Notes under the pieces: generated by a model | Told to the model about the DNA's origin: nothing | The model's input: the letters and a program-made list of their open reading frames with translations, nothing else | The model's database searches: none | Made by a program: the position numbers and the translations under genes | Source of the DNA: Termitidicoccus mucosus | GTDB lineage: Bacteria; Verrucomicrobiota; Verrucomicrobiia; Opitutales; Opitutaceae | Assembly (NCBI RefSeq): GCF_038725785.1 | Contig: NZ_CP109796.1 | Location: 2,294,001-2,358,000, forward strand | Reading direction: 5' to 3' | DNA length: 64,000 bases | Part shown: piece after piece, positions 44,159-54,809 of the stretch | Layout of the letters: every line of letters starts with the position of its first letter | Numbering within the stretch: the stretch's first letter is position 1

Positions 44159-45526
44159 TCAGGCGGCCCGCGCCGCGATAAACGCCTTGATCGCGTCGGG
44201 GGTGGCCTCGATTTTGTGTTTGTCCAACGGACGGGCCTTGAGCGCCTCCAGCGACGGATGCCGGGGCTCCACGCCGACCGCCTCGCGAATCGTGTCGGGA
44301 AACTTCGCCGGGCTCGCCGTCGCCAGCACCACGCTCGGGCGGCCCGGGTCCGGGTCCTTGAGGGCGCAGGCCGTGTGCGGATCGACGATGTATCCGTATT
44401 TCTCATACACGCGCCTGATGATGCCGGGGATCTCGGCGTCGTCGCAGCGCGAGGCGCTGAACGTGTCGCGGTTGAAGTTCTCGAACACGTAGCGGCCGGC
44501 GGCCTTGAAGGTCCGCATGACCTCGCGCACGCGGGCGGCGTCGCGGCCGAGGCTGTAGTAGAGGAAGCGCTCGAAGTTGCTCGACACCTGGATGTCCATC
44601 GACGGCGCGAGGCTCGGGCGCACGCCGGTCACGCGGTATTCGCCGGTCGTGAAGAGGCGGTGCAGGATGTCGTTCTGGTTGGTGGCGACCTTGAAACCGC
44701 GCAGCGGCACGCCCATTTTCTGGAGCATCCAGCCCGCGAGCACGTTGCCGAAATTGCCCGTCGGCACGACAAACTCCGCCCCGGCGCGCGCGTCCGGCGG
44801 CAGGCGCAGCCATGCGGACAAATAATAAACGCATTGCGCGAGGATGCGCGCGAGGTTGATGGAGTTGACCGCGGACAGGTGGTGGCGCGCGCGGAACGAC
44901 TGGTCGCCAAACACGTCCTTCAGCGCCGCCTGCGCGTCGTCGAAGGTGCCGTCGATGGCGAGCGCGAAGACATTTTCCGCGCCGGTGCACGCCATCTGGC
45001 GCTCCTGCAACGGCGAGGTGCGCCCGTCCGGGTAAAGGATGAAAATCGCGGTGCCGGGCTTGCCGAGCAAGCCGTGGATGGCGGCCGAGCCGGTGTCGCC
45101 GGAGGTCGCCCCGAGGACATTGATGGACTCGCCGCGCACGGCGCACTGGTGCTCGTAGAGGTTGCCGAGAAGCTGGAGCGCGAAGTCCTTGAACGCGAGC
45201 GTGGGGCCGTGGAACAATTCGAGCACGTGCAGGCGGTCGTCGAGTTTGCGCAGCGGCGCGATGTCGGGCGCGTCGAAACGCGTGTAGGACTTTTGTATGA
45301 TGGCGCGCAGCGTGTCGGCGGGAATGTCGGTCGCGAAATGCCGCAGGAACTCGAAACAAAGCCCGGCGTAGTCGTTTTTCAGCGCCTCGAACCGCGCGAG
45401 CGCCCCGGCATCAAACGCGGGAAGCGTCTCGGGCACGAACAACCCGCCGTCCGGCGCGAGGCCGACGGCGACGGCATCCGAAAACGAGTGGGGCGCGGTC
45501 TGCCCGCGGGTGGAGATGAAACGCAT
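44159..45526 (-). CDS. thrC: Threonine synthase
   Basis: 455 residues, starting MRFISTRGQTAPHSFSDAVA and followed by 'GLAPDGGLFVPE', the usual threonine synthase N-terminus. The PLP lysine is K113 in 'FHGPTLAFKDFALQLL'. 'GATSGDTGSAAIHG' binds the phosphate and 'VPTGNFGNVLAGW' is also conserved. The enzyme converts O-phosphohomoserine to threonine. Length and motif set match the longer (E. coli/fungal-like) ThrC class. The last codons abut element A3. No other thr gene is near, so it is monocistronic here. Confidence 0.97.
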   Translation of the reverse strand: MRFISTRGQTAPHSFSDAVAVGLAPDGGLFVPETLPAFDAGALARFEALKNDYAGLCFEFLRHFATDIPADTLRAIIQKSYTRFDAPDIAPLRKLDDRLHVLELFHGPTLAFKDFALQLLGNLYEHQCAVRGESINVLGATSGDTGSAAIHGLLGKPGTAIFILYPDGRTSPLQERQMACTGAENVFALAIDGTFDDAQAALKDVFGDQSFRARHHLSAVNSINLARILAQCVYYLSAWLRLPPDARAGAEFVVPTGNFGNVLAGWMLQKMGVPLRGFKVATNQNDILHRLFTTGEYRVTGVRPSLAPSMDIQVSSNFERFLYYSLGRDAARVREVMRTFKAAGRYVFENFNRDTFSASRCDDAEIPGIIRRVYEKYGYIVDPHTACALKDPDPGRPSVVLATASPAKFPDTIREAVGVEPRHPSLEALKARPLDKHKIEATPDAIKAFIAARAA

Positions 45527-45589
45527 GGGAAAACAAAAGCATCTAGCGGGCGAACCGCCAAGGGTGAAGGAAATTTAAAAACTGATGTT

Positions 45590-45701
45590 GCGTGGCCCGG
45601 CGGGTTGCGTGGCACGGGCGTCCCGCCCGTGCTTCGCGGTGCCACCCCCCGGAAAACATGGGCGGGACGCCCATGCCACACAATCCCGCGGGCCGCCCGA
45701 G
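45590..45701. repeat. GC-rich inverted element H between thrC and the histidine kinase gene
   Basis: The left arm (45590-45631) ends in ACGGGCGTCCCGCCCGTG and the right arm (45658-45701) begins CATGGGCGGGACGCCCATG. The outer parts (TGGCCCGGCGGGTTGCGTGGC against its near-complement) also pair. Each arm contains its own GGGCGTCCCGCCC palindrome. The arms are about four-fifths identical. Confidence 0.8.
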
Positions 45702-45723
45702 GGAGAGCAGTTCTCAATCTCCC

Positions 45724-46920
45724 CTACTTCAGCATCCGCACGCGGCGGTCTTTTCTGGGGAATTGCAGCGTCACGGTGGTGCCGACGCCCTCGGTGCTTT
45801 CGATGCCGATCTGGCCGCCGTGATCGCGCATGATGCGCTGCACCACCATCAGGCCGAGGCCGTTGCCGCCGGCTTTCGTGGTGTGATACGGCTGGAAGAG
45901 TTTCACCAGGTCGCCCTGGCGGATGCCGCTGCCGGTGTCACCGAAAATCAAATACACGCCCTCGTCGTCGGTGCGCGTCTTGATGCGGAGCACTCCGCCG
46001 GGCTGCATCGCCTCCATCGCGTTTTTGATGATGTTGAAGAACACCTGTTTCACCTGGTTGCGGTCTGCCATCACGGCGGGCAGCGCGGTCGTGAGCTCGG
46101 CCTCGACGGCGATGTCGCGGTTCTCCAGTTCGCGCTGGTGGAATTGCAGCACCTCGGCGAGCACCTCCTCCAGGCGTGTCTCGGCGAGGTCGGGCGGGCG
46201 CGGGCGGATGGCATCGAGGAAATTCGTGATGATGCCGTCGAGCCGCACGACTTCCTCCTGGCAGACCCGGATGGAGTCGGCGAGCGCGTCGGTGTCCTTC
46301 GCGGCCTTCAGCTTCTTCAGGCGGCGCTCGATGAGCTGGAGGTGGATGGTGAGGGAGTTGAGGGGATTGCCGAGTTCGTGCGCCACGCCGGCGGCGAGCA
46401 GCAGCACCGACGAGGTGCGTTCGTCCTCGATGCGCGCCTCGGTGGTCTCGCGGTCGCGCGTGATGTCGCTCAGGATGACTGCGAAACGCCGCGCGGCGGC
46501 GCGCCCTTCCCCGTGGAACGGCACCATGTAGAGCCGCACGAGGCGCAGTTCGGGATAGGTGAGTTCAAACTCGCGCGTCACCACCGTCGGCGGCGTTTTT
46601 TCGTCCATCACCGTCTCACCCTCGTCGCCGGCGAAGGCCCCTTCGAGCGATGCGCGCAGGCCCGGCACGAGCCGCCAGAGCGTGGCCTTGCCGAGCGCGT
46701 CGCCGCGCAGCCCGATGAGACGCTGCGCGGACTGGTTGGCATACTCGACCAGCCCGTCCGCGCCGATGACGAGCACGCCTTCCTGCAACGTCTCGAAGAT
46801 GCCCTCGAACAGCGCCCGCTCGCGCGCAAGCCGTTGCACGAGATTGGAGAGGTTGACCGTGTCGAGCGAGTCCAGCCGCCCGAGCACGCGGTCCAGCGAG
46901 GTGTGTTTTTTTCCGGACAT
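45724..46920 (-). CDS. PAS-domain sensor histidine kinase (NtrB-like), soluble
   Basis: 398 residues from the ATG at 46920 (MSGKKHTSLDRVLGRLDSLD). A PAS domain spans about residues 35-155 ('FETLQEGVLVIGADGLVEYA'). The HisKA motif is 'AAGVAHELGNPLNSL' with phospho-acceptor H181. The HATPase_c N, G1 and G2 boxes are 'NIIKNAMEAM', 'FGDTGSGI' and 'GGNGLGLMVVQRIM'. There are no membrane helices, so it senses a cytosolic signal. The phosphotransfer helix resembles NtrB/PAS kinases that act on sigma-54 activators; no response regulator is adjacent. An open frame continues upstream of 46920 only because it reads through element E. Confidence 0.92.
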   Translation of the reverse strand: MSGKKHTSLDRVLGRLDSLDTVNLSNLVQRLARERALFEGIFETLQEGVLVIGADGLVEYANQSAQRLIGLRGDALGKATLWRLVPGLRASLEGAFAGDEGETVMDEKTPPTVVTREFELTYPELRLVRLYMVPFHGEGRAAARRFAVILSDITRDRETTEARIEDERTSSVLLLAAGVAHELGNPLNSLTIHLQLIERRLKKLKAAKDTDALADSIRVCQEEVVRLDGIITNFLDAIRPRPPDLAETRLEEVLAEVLQFHQRELENRDIAVEAELTTALPAVMADRNQVKQVFFNIIKNAMEAMQPGGVLRIKTRTDDEGVYLIFGDTGSGIRQGDLVKLFQPYHTTKAGGNGLGLMVVQRIMRDHGGQIGIESTEGVGTTVTLQFPRKDRRVRMLK

Positions 46921-46929
46921 GTTGGAAGA

Positions 46930-47054
46930 AAGTAACAAGTGACAAGTAACAAGTAGCAAGAGGCAAGGGGCAAAGGGCGGAAATGCAGAAGGCGCGCCGC
47001 GCGCGCCGTCGGTCTGCTTCTTGTCACTTGATACTTGTCACTTGATACTTGTCT
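46930..47054. repeat. Heptamer-repeat inverted element E, overlapping the end of rnhB
   Basis: The left arm is a clean series of heptamers (GTAACAA, GTGACAA, GTAACAA, GTAGCAA, GAGGCAA, GGGGCAA). The right arm (47019-47054) is the complement type (TTGTCAC, TTGATAC, TTGTCAC, TTGATAC, TTGTCTC). The spacer contains GGCGCGCCGCGCGCGCC. The right arm encodes the last residues of RNase HII (DKYQVTSIK) and its stop codon. Confidence 0.85.
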
Positions 47055-47833
47055 CCTGCCACTTCTTCAAACAGCACCGTCTGCGCGGGATCGACGCGGG
47101 AGGCGAGCAGCTTCCGCAGAAACACGTCGCGGTGCTCCACGCAGCGCCCGAGACGCAGCACCGCCTCGCGGTGCTCCTCGGTCCCGTAGCCTTTGTGCCG
47201 CGCGAAACCGTAACCGGGGTGGCAGGCATCGAGTTTGCCCATCAGCCGGTCGCGCGTCACTTTCGCGATGATCGAGGCCATCGCGATGCAGAGCGAGCGG
47301 GCGTCGCCCTTCACGATGCCGGTGTGCGGATACGGGAATGGCTTGAGCGGCAGTCCGTCCACGATGATGCGGCAGCCCGCGTCCTCCGTCCGGAGGCGGC
47401 CCGGTTGCGCGGCGCCGCAATCAGCGGGCGGGAAGAACAGGTCCGGCTCGCGCTCCTGCGAAAACATCGACGGGGGATAAATCGCCTCGAGCGCGCGGCG
47501 CATGGCGAGCTTGGTCGCGCCGAGGATGTTGAGCTGCTCGATCTCCGCGGCCGACGCGACGCCGGGGCTGGCGTGGATTTTGCCCTGGAGCGCCAGTTGC
47601 TCGAATTCAGCCATGAGCGTCTCGCGTTCGCCGGCGTCGAGCTGCTTGGAATCGTTCACCCGCCCGCCGTTTTTGCGCGCCCAATGGCCTTCGAGAAACC
47701 CGCGCTCGACCAGCACCGCCGCCGCGACCACCGGCCCGGCCAATGCGCCGCGCCCCGCCTCGTCGACACCGATAAGGCGGGCGAATCCGTTGATCTGGCG
47801 GAGGTCGAACCCGCGCAATTGACGGCGCTTCAT
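47024..47833 (-). CDS. rnhB: Ribonuclease HII
   Basis: 269 residues from the ATG at 47833 (MKRRQLRGFDLRQINGFARL). The catalytic signature 'LIGVDEAGRGALAGPVVAAA' carries the first Asp-Glu pair. 'RVNDSKQLDAGERE', 'IIVDGLPLK' and 'IAMASIIAKVTRDRLM' complete the set, and 'GYGFARHKGYGTEEHREA' is the conserved C-terminal block. It cleaves the RNA strand of RNA-DNA hybrids and removes misincorporated ribonucleotides. An insert of about 25 residues ('FSQEREPDLFFPPADCGAAQ') precedes the VDG motif. The extreme C-terminus ('AGDKYQVTSIK') is supplied by the heptamer repeats of element E, so the native end was probably lost or extended. Confidence 0.95.
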   Translation of the reverse strand: MKRRQLRGFDLRQINGFARLIGVDEAGRGALAGPVVAAAVLVERGFLEGHWARKNGGRVNDSKQLDAGERETLMAEFEQLALQGKIHASPGVASAAEIEQLNILGATKLAMRRALEAIYPPSMFSQEREPDLFFPPADCGAAQPGRLRTEDAGCRIIVDGLPLKPFPYPHTGIVKGDARSLCIAMASIIAKVTRDRLMGKLDACHPGYGFARHKGYGTEEHREAVLRLGRCVEHRDVFLRKLLASRVDPAQTVLFEEVAGDKYQVTSIK

Positions 47834-47961
47834 CCTGTCGGTTGTAAAGCCCGCGCCCCGTCGCGCAAGCCTGCGGATGCGTGATCGTTGCCCCGCCCGG
47901 GCAGGCGCGGATTGCCTTCGTCCTCCCGATGCGCATGCTGCGCCGGAGAATCCATCGCGCC

Positions 47962-48441
47962 ATGAACACAATCGAGCTGTTCGAATTCCTGAGCTACGTC
48001 GTCACGGTGATCGGCCTGCCGTTTGCCATCATTGTCTTCATCATGGAGCAAAACAAGGGGCGGCAAAACGAGGAGGAGGAAATTTTCCAGCGGCTCTCCG
48101 ACGAATATCGCGAATTTCTCAAGCTGGTGCTCGACAACTCCGATCTCCAACTGCTGCGACGCGAGGGCGCGAAGGCGGAGTTCAGCGAGGAGCAAAAGGA
48201 GCGGCGGCTGGCGATCTTCGGCATCCTGATCTCGCTTTTCGAGCGCGCCTATCTGCTCGTTTACGAGGACAATCTCGCCGGCAAGGCGCTCCGCCGCTGG
48301 AAAGCGTGGGAGGATTACATGCGCGAATGGGCGCGCCGCGCCGACTTTCGCGATGTGCTCCCGGTGCTGCTCGAGGGCGAGGACGAGGAATTCACGAGGC
48401 ACATCCTGAAGCTGGCCGAGGAGGAAATGGCCAGGCGCTGA
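47962..48441 (+). CDS. Hypothetical membrane-anchored helical protein
   Basis: 159 residues from the ATG at 47962 (MNTIELFEFLSYVVTVIGLP). One N-terminal membrane helix ('LSYVVTVIGLPFAIIVFIME') is followed by a charged helical cytosolic domain ('EEEEIFQRLSDEYREFLKLV', 'EEQKERRLAIFGILISLFER', 'WEDYMREWARRADFRDVLPV'). It resembles DUF4760-like proteins in layout, but I cannot assign a family firmly. It is divergent from rnhB (128 bp) and convergent with rny, with a terminator hairpin right after its stop. Confidence 0.75.
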   Translation: MNTIELFEFLSYVVTVIGLPFAIIVFIMEQNKGRQNEEEEIFQRLSDEYREFLKLVLDNSDLQLLRREGAKAEFSEEQKERRLAIFGILISLFERAYLLVYEDNLAGKALRRWKAWEDYMREWARRADFRDVLPVLLEGEDEEFTRHILKLAEEEMARR

Positions 48442-48446
48442 AAAAG

Positions 48447-48477
48447 GCGCGGGCAGGAATGCCCGCGCTCCTGTTTT
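48447..48477 (+). terminator. Terminator hairpin between the 159-residue protein gene and rny
   Basis: GCGCGGGCA (48447-48455) pairs perfectly with TGCCCGCGC (48460-48468) around a 4-nt loop and is followed by TCCTGTTTT on the plus strand. It begins 6 nt after the stop codon. Confidence 0.7.
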
Positions 48478-48505
48478 CCGCCGCCTGGAGCATATTTCCC
48501 GCCGC

Positions 48506-50038
48506 CTACACCGCCACCTCCGTGAAACGCGATTCGCGGATCACGGTGATTTTGATGGTGCTCGGGTATTGCAGCTCCTCCTCGATGCGCCGGCGCAGCG
48601 CCTTGGCCAGCTCGCGCGCCTGCTCGTCGGTGACGTGCTGCGGCGAAACCACCACGCGGATCTCGCGGCCGGCCTGGATGGCGTAGGCCTGCTGCACGCC
48701 CTCGAGTTCGCCGGCGAGCTTTTCGAGGCGGTCGAGACGCTGGATGTAACTCGTCATCGCCTCGGCGCGCGCGCCGGGGCGGATGGCGGAAATCGTGTCG
48801 GCCAGGATCACCAGCCCCGCGTAAAGCGTCTCCGGCTTCACCTCCTCGTGGTGCGCGGCGATGGCGTTGACCACGATCGGCGTCTCGCCGTGGCGCTTCA
48901 CGAAATCCGCGCCGATGCTCGCATGGCTGCCCTCGTATTCGCCATCGACGGCCTTGCCGATGTCGTGCAGGAGGCCGGCGCGTTTCGCGAGGTTGGGGTC
49001 GAGCCCGAGCTCGCTCGCGATCATCGAGCAGAGGAAGCCGACCTCGATGGAATGATCGAGGACGTTTTGCGTGTAGGAGAAGCGGTATTTCAGCTTGCCC
49101 AGCAGCTCGATGATGTCCGGATGCAGGCCGTTGATGCCGAGGCGCTGCACGGCGTCCTCGCCGGCCTGCTGCACGTTCAGGTCCACTTCCTCGCCCGCGC
49201 GGGCGACGGCCTCCTCGATGCTCGCGGGATGGATGCGCCCGTCCTTCACGAGGCTTTCGAGCGCGATGCGGGCGATCTCGCGGCGCACCGGGTCGAAGGA
49301 TGAGATCAACACCATCTGCGGCGTCTCGTCGATGAGGAGCGTCACGCCGGTGGAGGCCTCGAACGCCTTGATGTTGCGCCCCTCGCGGCCGATGATGCGC
49401 CCCTTCATTTCCTCGTTGGGCAACTGCACGATGGTGGCGGTGATGTCGGCGTTGGGCTTCGAGGCCAGGCGCTGCATCGTGGCGATGAGCACGCGGCGCG
49501 CCTGCGTCTGCAAGTCCTGCTCCGAGCGCTCCAGCATCTCGCGCTTCAAGGCGCGCAGTTCGTCCTGGCACTCCAGCATCACCTCGTCGCGCAACGTCTG
49601 CTTGATTTCGTCGGGATTCATCTGCGACACGCCTTCGATGCGCTGGCGCATGGTCTTCGAGAGATCGCGGATGGAGTCGCGCGCCTGCTGCATGGCGGCG
49701 GTCTCGCGGGCGAGGCGGTCCTGCTTTTGCTCGAGCTGATAATCGAGCAGCGCGAGCGACTCCTCGTGCGCGCGGATTTCGCGCAGCTTGATGTCGGTCT
49801 CGATTTCGCGCCGGTCAAATTCCCGGTTCAGGTCCGCCCGCTTGTCCTTGATTTCCTCCTCCGCCTTCTGGCGGATTTCGTTCGCCGCCACCGCCGCTTC
49901 CCGTTTCGCCACCTCCAGCAATTGTTCCGCCTGCTGCGCCACCGCCCGGCGCAAGTATCGCGTGACCAGCCATGAGATCGTCATGCCCAGAAGGACGCCG
50001 ACGATGGCCGCCACGGCGAAAAACCAGATCGGTTCCAT
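48506..50038 (-). CDS. rny: Ribonuclease Y
   Basis: 510 residues from the ATG at 50038 (MEPIWFFAVAAIVGVLLGMT), where the single N-terminal membrane helix begins. A long coiled coil follows (about 30-190, 'AEQLLEVAKREAAVAANEIR', 'EQKQDRLARETAAMQQARDS'). The KH domain comes next ('EEMKGRIIGREGRNIKAFEA' with the GxxG loop), then the HD domain ('HSIEVGFLCSMIASELGLDP', 'LLHDIGKAVDGEYEGSHASI') with metal-binding His-Asp. RNase Y is a membrane-anchored endoribonuclease that initiates mRNA decay. Length and order match the family exactly. An in-frame extension upstream of 50038 is unconserved. Confidence 0.97.
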   Translation of the reverse strand: MEPIWFFAVAAIVGVLLGMTISWLVTRYLRRAVAQQAEQLLEVAKREAAVAANEIRQKAEEEIKDKRADLNREFDRREIETDIKLREIRAHEESLALLDYQLEQKQDRLARETAAMQQARDSIRDLSKTMRQRIEGVSQMNPDEIKQTLRDEVMLECQDELRALKREMLERSEQDLQTQARRVLIATMQRLASKPNADITATIVQLPNEEMKGRIIGREGRNIKAFEASTGVTLLIDETPQMVLISSFDPVRREIARIALESLVKDGRIHPASIEEAVARAGEEVDLNVQQAGEDAVQRLGINGLHPDIIELLGKLKYRFSYTQNVLDHSIEVGFLCSMIASELGLDPNLAKRAGLLHDIGKAVDGEYEGSHASIGADFVKRHGETPIVVNAIAAHHEEVKPETLYAGLVILADTISAIRPGARAEAMTSYIQRLDRLEKLAGELEGVQQAYAIQAGREIRVVVSPQHVTDEQARELAKALRRRIEEELQYPSTIKITVIRESRFTEVAV

Positions 50039-50192
50039 TTCGCCCTGGGCCACGATAAACGCAAAGTCGGCTGTGACGCTGGCTAGGTTCAAGGCGGGCG
50101 AAGCTAGGACTCGAGCGGCAAAATTCAATTCTTTCTTGAACGCAGCACGGCTTTTGCGCGTCTTTGATGAATCGGCCGCACGCGCCCAAACT

Positions 50193-51905
<1,713 letters not shown>

Positions 51906-51952
51906 CTACACGTTTCCGGTCACAAAACAAACCCCAAGCCGCGGGCGTCCCG

Positions 51953-52060
51953 TTCTCTTTATTCTTTCCTCTTTATCTTTCTTCTTTCTCTTCCGTTTCC
52001 ACGCCCTGCGGCTCTCTTCCTGACGAAAGAAGAAAGATAAAGAGGAAAGAATAAAGAGAA
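51953..52060. repeat. Heptamer-repeat inverted element C1
   Basis: Arms 51953-51988 and 52025-52060 are a perfect 36-bp inverted repeat of pyrimidine heptamers (TCTTTAT, TCTTTCC, TCTTTAT and so on). The 36-nt spacer holds CGTTTCCACGCCCTGCGG. It lies between two minus-strand genes, the MFS gene and the exosortase gene downstream of it. Confidence 0.9.
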
Positions 52061-52074
52061 ACATCCGAACCGCC

Positions 52075-53268
52075 CTACCCCGCCGCGTTCACGCCGTTTG
52101 TCCGCCGCATCCACAACACCAGCGGCAGCATCAACGCCGGCGCGGCGGCGGCCACCACCAGGCCCCAGTGCAGGTCGAGCAAATCCGCCACCCAGCCCAC
52201 CAGCCACGGCATGAAAATCCCGCCGGCGTTGCCCAGCGCCGCCAGCGCGCCAAACATGCTCGCGCCGCCGTTCGGGTAGCGATCCGCCGTCACCGCCAGC
52301 AGCGTCGGCCACAGGCAGCTCCCCGTGAAACCCGCCAGCACGCACGCGCCCAGCGCCACCGCGCGCATCGGGAAAAACGACCCCGCGACGAACAACACCA
52401 CCGTCGCGCCGCAACCCCACGCCATCATCGCAAACGGACTCATCCGCCCGCCCGCCGCTCCCACCGCCATGCGCCCCAGCGCCATTGCCACCGAGAACAC
52501 CAGCAACGCCATGCCCCCCATCCACACCGGATAACCGAGCGACTTTTCCGCGTAGGCCGGCAGCCACTGCGCCAGGCCCGCCTCCGTCGCCCCGCCGAGA
52601 AAAATCGCCGCCATCGCCGCCACGAACCACACCTCGCGCGCCAGCACGCGCATCCGCGTGCGTTTCCCGTCCGCCGACAACGCGGGGAACTTGAGCGCCG
52701 CCATCGCCACCGCCAGTCCCGCCGGCAGCGCGACCAGCAGCAGGCACGCCGCGCGCCACCCGCCGCCCGCGCCCAGCACCAGCGTGCCCAGGCCGATCGT
52801 CACCACCGCGCCCACGCAATAAAACGAATGCAGCCAGTTGAGCGCCCGCGTGCGCCGCTCCGGATTCAACGCCGCCACCACCGGGCTCAGCACCATGTCG
52901 AGCATGCCCGCGCCCAGCCCGAGCCAGAACAGCAGCGCGCACATCCCGCCATAGGTCGGGCACCACGCCAGCCCGACCAGGCTCGCCGCCATGACCACGT
53001 TTCCGCCCACGGCAAACAGCTTCGCCCCCCGGCGGTCCGCCAGCGGCCCCGTGATCAAAATCCCGATGACCAGCCCCGCGAATCCCGACGCGCCCAGCCG
53101 CCCGAGTTGCTCGTTGGACAGTCCCGCCTCGCCGCCGAACCGCGCGCTCAACGTCGTGAGAAACACCGGCAGCAGATTCAGCCCGATGGCGAGGCTCATC
53201 ATCGCGCCATAGCTGAGCGCGGTGAGCAATTTCGGACGGACGACGGAGACATGAAGCGACGCGGACAT
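52075..53268 (-). CDS. MFS transporter, sugar type
   Basis: 397 residues from the ATG at 53268 (MSASLHVSVVRPKLLTALSY). Twelve hydrophobic segments. The MFS A-motif-like loop between helices 2 and 3 is 'GPLADRRGAKLFAVGG', and the N-terminal half has 'GLNLLPVFLTTLSARFGGEA'. The profile resembles the FucP/GlcP-like group of proton- or sodium-coupled sugar transporters. It is divergent from the pectate lyase gene, with only 121 bp between starts, so uptake of a pectin-derived sugar is a reasonable inference. Element C1 begins 15 bp past the stop. Confidence 0.88.
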   Translation of the reverse strand: MSASLHVSVVRPKLLTALSYGAMMSLAIGLNLLPVFLTTLSARFGGEAGLSNEQLGRLGASGFAGLVIGILITGPLADRRGAKLFAVGGNVVMAASLVGLAWCPTYGGMCALLFWLGLGAGMLDMVLSPVVAALNPERRTRALNWLHSFYCVGAVVTIGLGTLVLGAGGGWRAACLLLVALPAGLAVAMAALKFPALSADGKRTRMRVLAREVWFVAAMAAIFLGGATEAGLAQWLPAYAEKSLGYPVWMGGMALLVFSVAMALGRMAVGAAGGRMSPFAMMAWGCGATVVLFVAGSFFPMRAVALGACVLAGFTGSCLWPTLLAVTADRYPNGGASMFGALAALGNAGGIFMPWLVGWVADLLDLHWGLVVAAAAPALMLPLVLWMRRTNGVNAAG

Positions 53269-53389
53269 CCGCCCACTCGACCAGCGCGTTGGCCAAAAAG
53301 CAATCGTTGCTCCACGGCCTGATCGGGTGCAACGCCTTGCAGAAGCCGGGCATTGCACTGGCGCGCCTTGTGTTTCCAGTCATGGGATC

Positions 53390-54583
53390 ATGCTCCTCAA
53401 AAGACTCCTCATGGCGGTCGCGGCCTTCATTGCGGCGCCCGCCGTCCTGCCCGCCCTGCCGGGCGGCTCGAATGACTCCATCCAGGAAAACGCGGCCCCG
53501 CATCCGGAAATCAGCGTTGATGCGTTCGGTGACAGCGCCGGCCACTGGCGGCACATCACGAATCCGCATGCTGTCATCCAGCCGCGCCCGGACTGCCCGG
53601 TTTATCCGCCCGCCAGCATCCGCGAAATTGCCGCCAACATCCTGCTTTTCCAACGCAGCAACGGCGGCTGGCCCAAAAACTACGACATGCGCGCCGTCCT
53701 CACCGAGGAGGAGAAGGCGTCCGTGCGCGCAACGCGCGACGCCCGCGACACGACCTTTGACAACGAAACCACCCACGCACACGTCGCCTATCTGGCCAAG
53801 GCCAGCACTCTGCTCTGCGAGCCCGGCTACCGGGCTGCCGTCGAACGCGGAATCGATTTCATTCTGTCCGCGCAGATGCCCAACGGCGGCTGGCCGCAAT
53901 CGTGGCCCGCCCCGGAGGGTTTTGCCGCGTTCATCACTTTCAACGACCGTGTGATGGCCGGCAATCTCACGGTCCTGCGCGACGCCGCCAACGGCGCCAA
54001 CGGCTTCGCATGGCTCGACACCGCGCGCCGGGAAAAATGCCGCGATGCCGTCGCGCGCGGGATTGCCTGCGTTCTCGCCTGCCAGTATCGCACCGCCGAT
54101 GGAAAGCTCACCGGCTGGGGACAGCAGCACAACCCGCAAACCCTGCGGCCCGACCACGCGCGCAGCTTCGAGCCGCCCTGTATTTGCTCCGAGGATACGG
54201 CCGGGATTGTCCGTTTTCTCATGAAAATCGAAAAGCCTTCGCCCGGGATCATCCATGCCGTCAAGTCGGCCGCGGCCTGGCTCGACGCGGTCAAAATCGC
54301 CGGCCGGCGTGTCGAAACCTCCACTTCCACGCCCGCCGTGTTTCCCTGGCACAAGACCGACCAGGACAAGCGCATCGTGGACGATCCTTCCGCGCCGCCG
54401 CTGTGGGCGCGCATGTATGAAATGGAAACCAACCGTCCGTTCTTCTGCGGCGTCGACGGCGTGAAAGTCTATACGTTTGCCGAAGTCGATCGCGACCGCA
54501 GGACCGGCTACAATTGGCATGGGTACTGGCCTGCGGAAGTTCTTGGGCAAGATTATCCCGCATGGCTGAAAGCCCATCCTTGA
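53390..54583 (+). CDS. Pectate lyase, polysaccharide lyase family 10
   Basis: 397 residues from the ATG at 53390, with signal peptide MLLKRLLMAVAAFIAAPAVL. PL10 (Pel10A-like) motifs are visible: 'LLFQRSNGGWPKNYDMRAVL', 'TTFDNETTHAHVAYLAKAS', 'QMPNGGWPQSWPAPEGFAAF' with 'ITFNDRVM', 'LTGWGQQHNPQTLRPDHARS' and 'YEMETNRPFFCGVDGVKVY' at the C-terminus. The family cleaves polygalacturonate by beta-elimination, with Ca2+ and a catalytic Arg. The enzyme is exported, and with the divergent MFS gene it forms a small pectin-use unit. No carbohydrate-binding module is attached. Confidence 0.92.
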   Translation: MLLKRLLMAVAAFIAAPAVLPALPGGSNDSIQENAAPHPEISVDAFGDSAGHWRHITNPHAVIQPRPDCPVYPPASIREIAANILLFQRSNGGWPKNYDMRAVLTEEEKASVRATRDARDTTFDNETTHAHVAYLAKASTLLCEPGYRAAVERGIDFILSAQMPNGGWPQSWPAPEGFAAFITFNDRVMAGNLTVLRDAANGANGFAWLDTARREKCRDAVARGIACVLACQYRTADGKLTGWGQQHNPQTLRPDHARSFEPPCICSEDTAGIVRFLMKIEKPSPGIIHAVKSAAAWLDAVKIAGRRVETSTSTPAVFPWHKTDQDKRIVDDPSAPPLWARMYEMETNRPFFCGVDGVKVYTFAEVDRDRRTGYNWHGYWPAEVLGQDYPAWLKAHP

Positions 54584-54809
54584 AAAAACAAAGGGCTCCC
54601 AACCGGCGGGGGCGTGTTGTTCTCCGCCTTTGACGGCCGGCCTCCGCGTGGTTTTTCTTTTCCGATGCGAGCGCCGCAAACAAAATTCCCCGCATTGCAC
54701 CTCCCCGCCCTGACGCCCATGTTCCCCTTGACCACCGCGCGCCCATGCCGGTGAGTCCTCTTTTTTTCCTTGATCACGGGGCCCGCTCGCCAAGCGATCA
54801 TCAGAAGCC

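Noticed and set aside
52168-53322. Arg/His/Gln-rich open frame antisense to the MFS transporter
   Set aside because: Typical antisense of a hydrophobic, GC-rich membrane protein; no conserved pattern.
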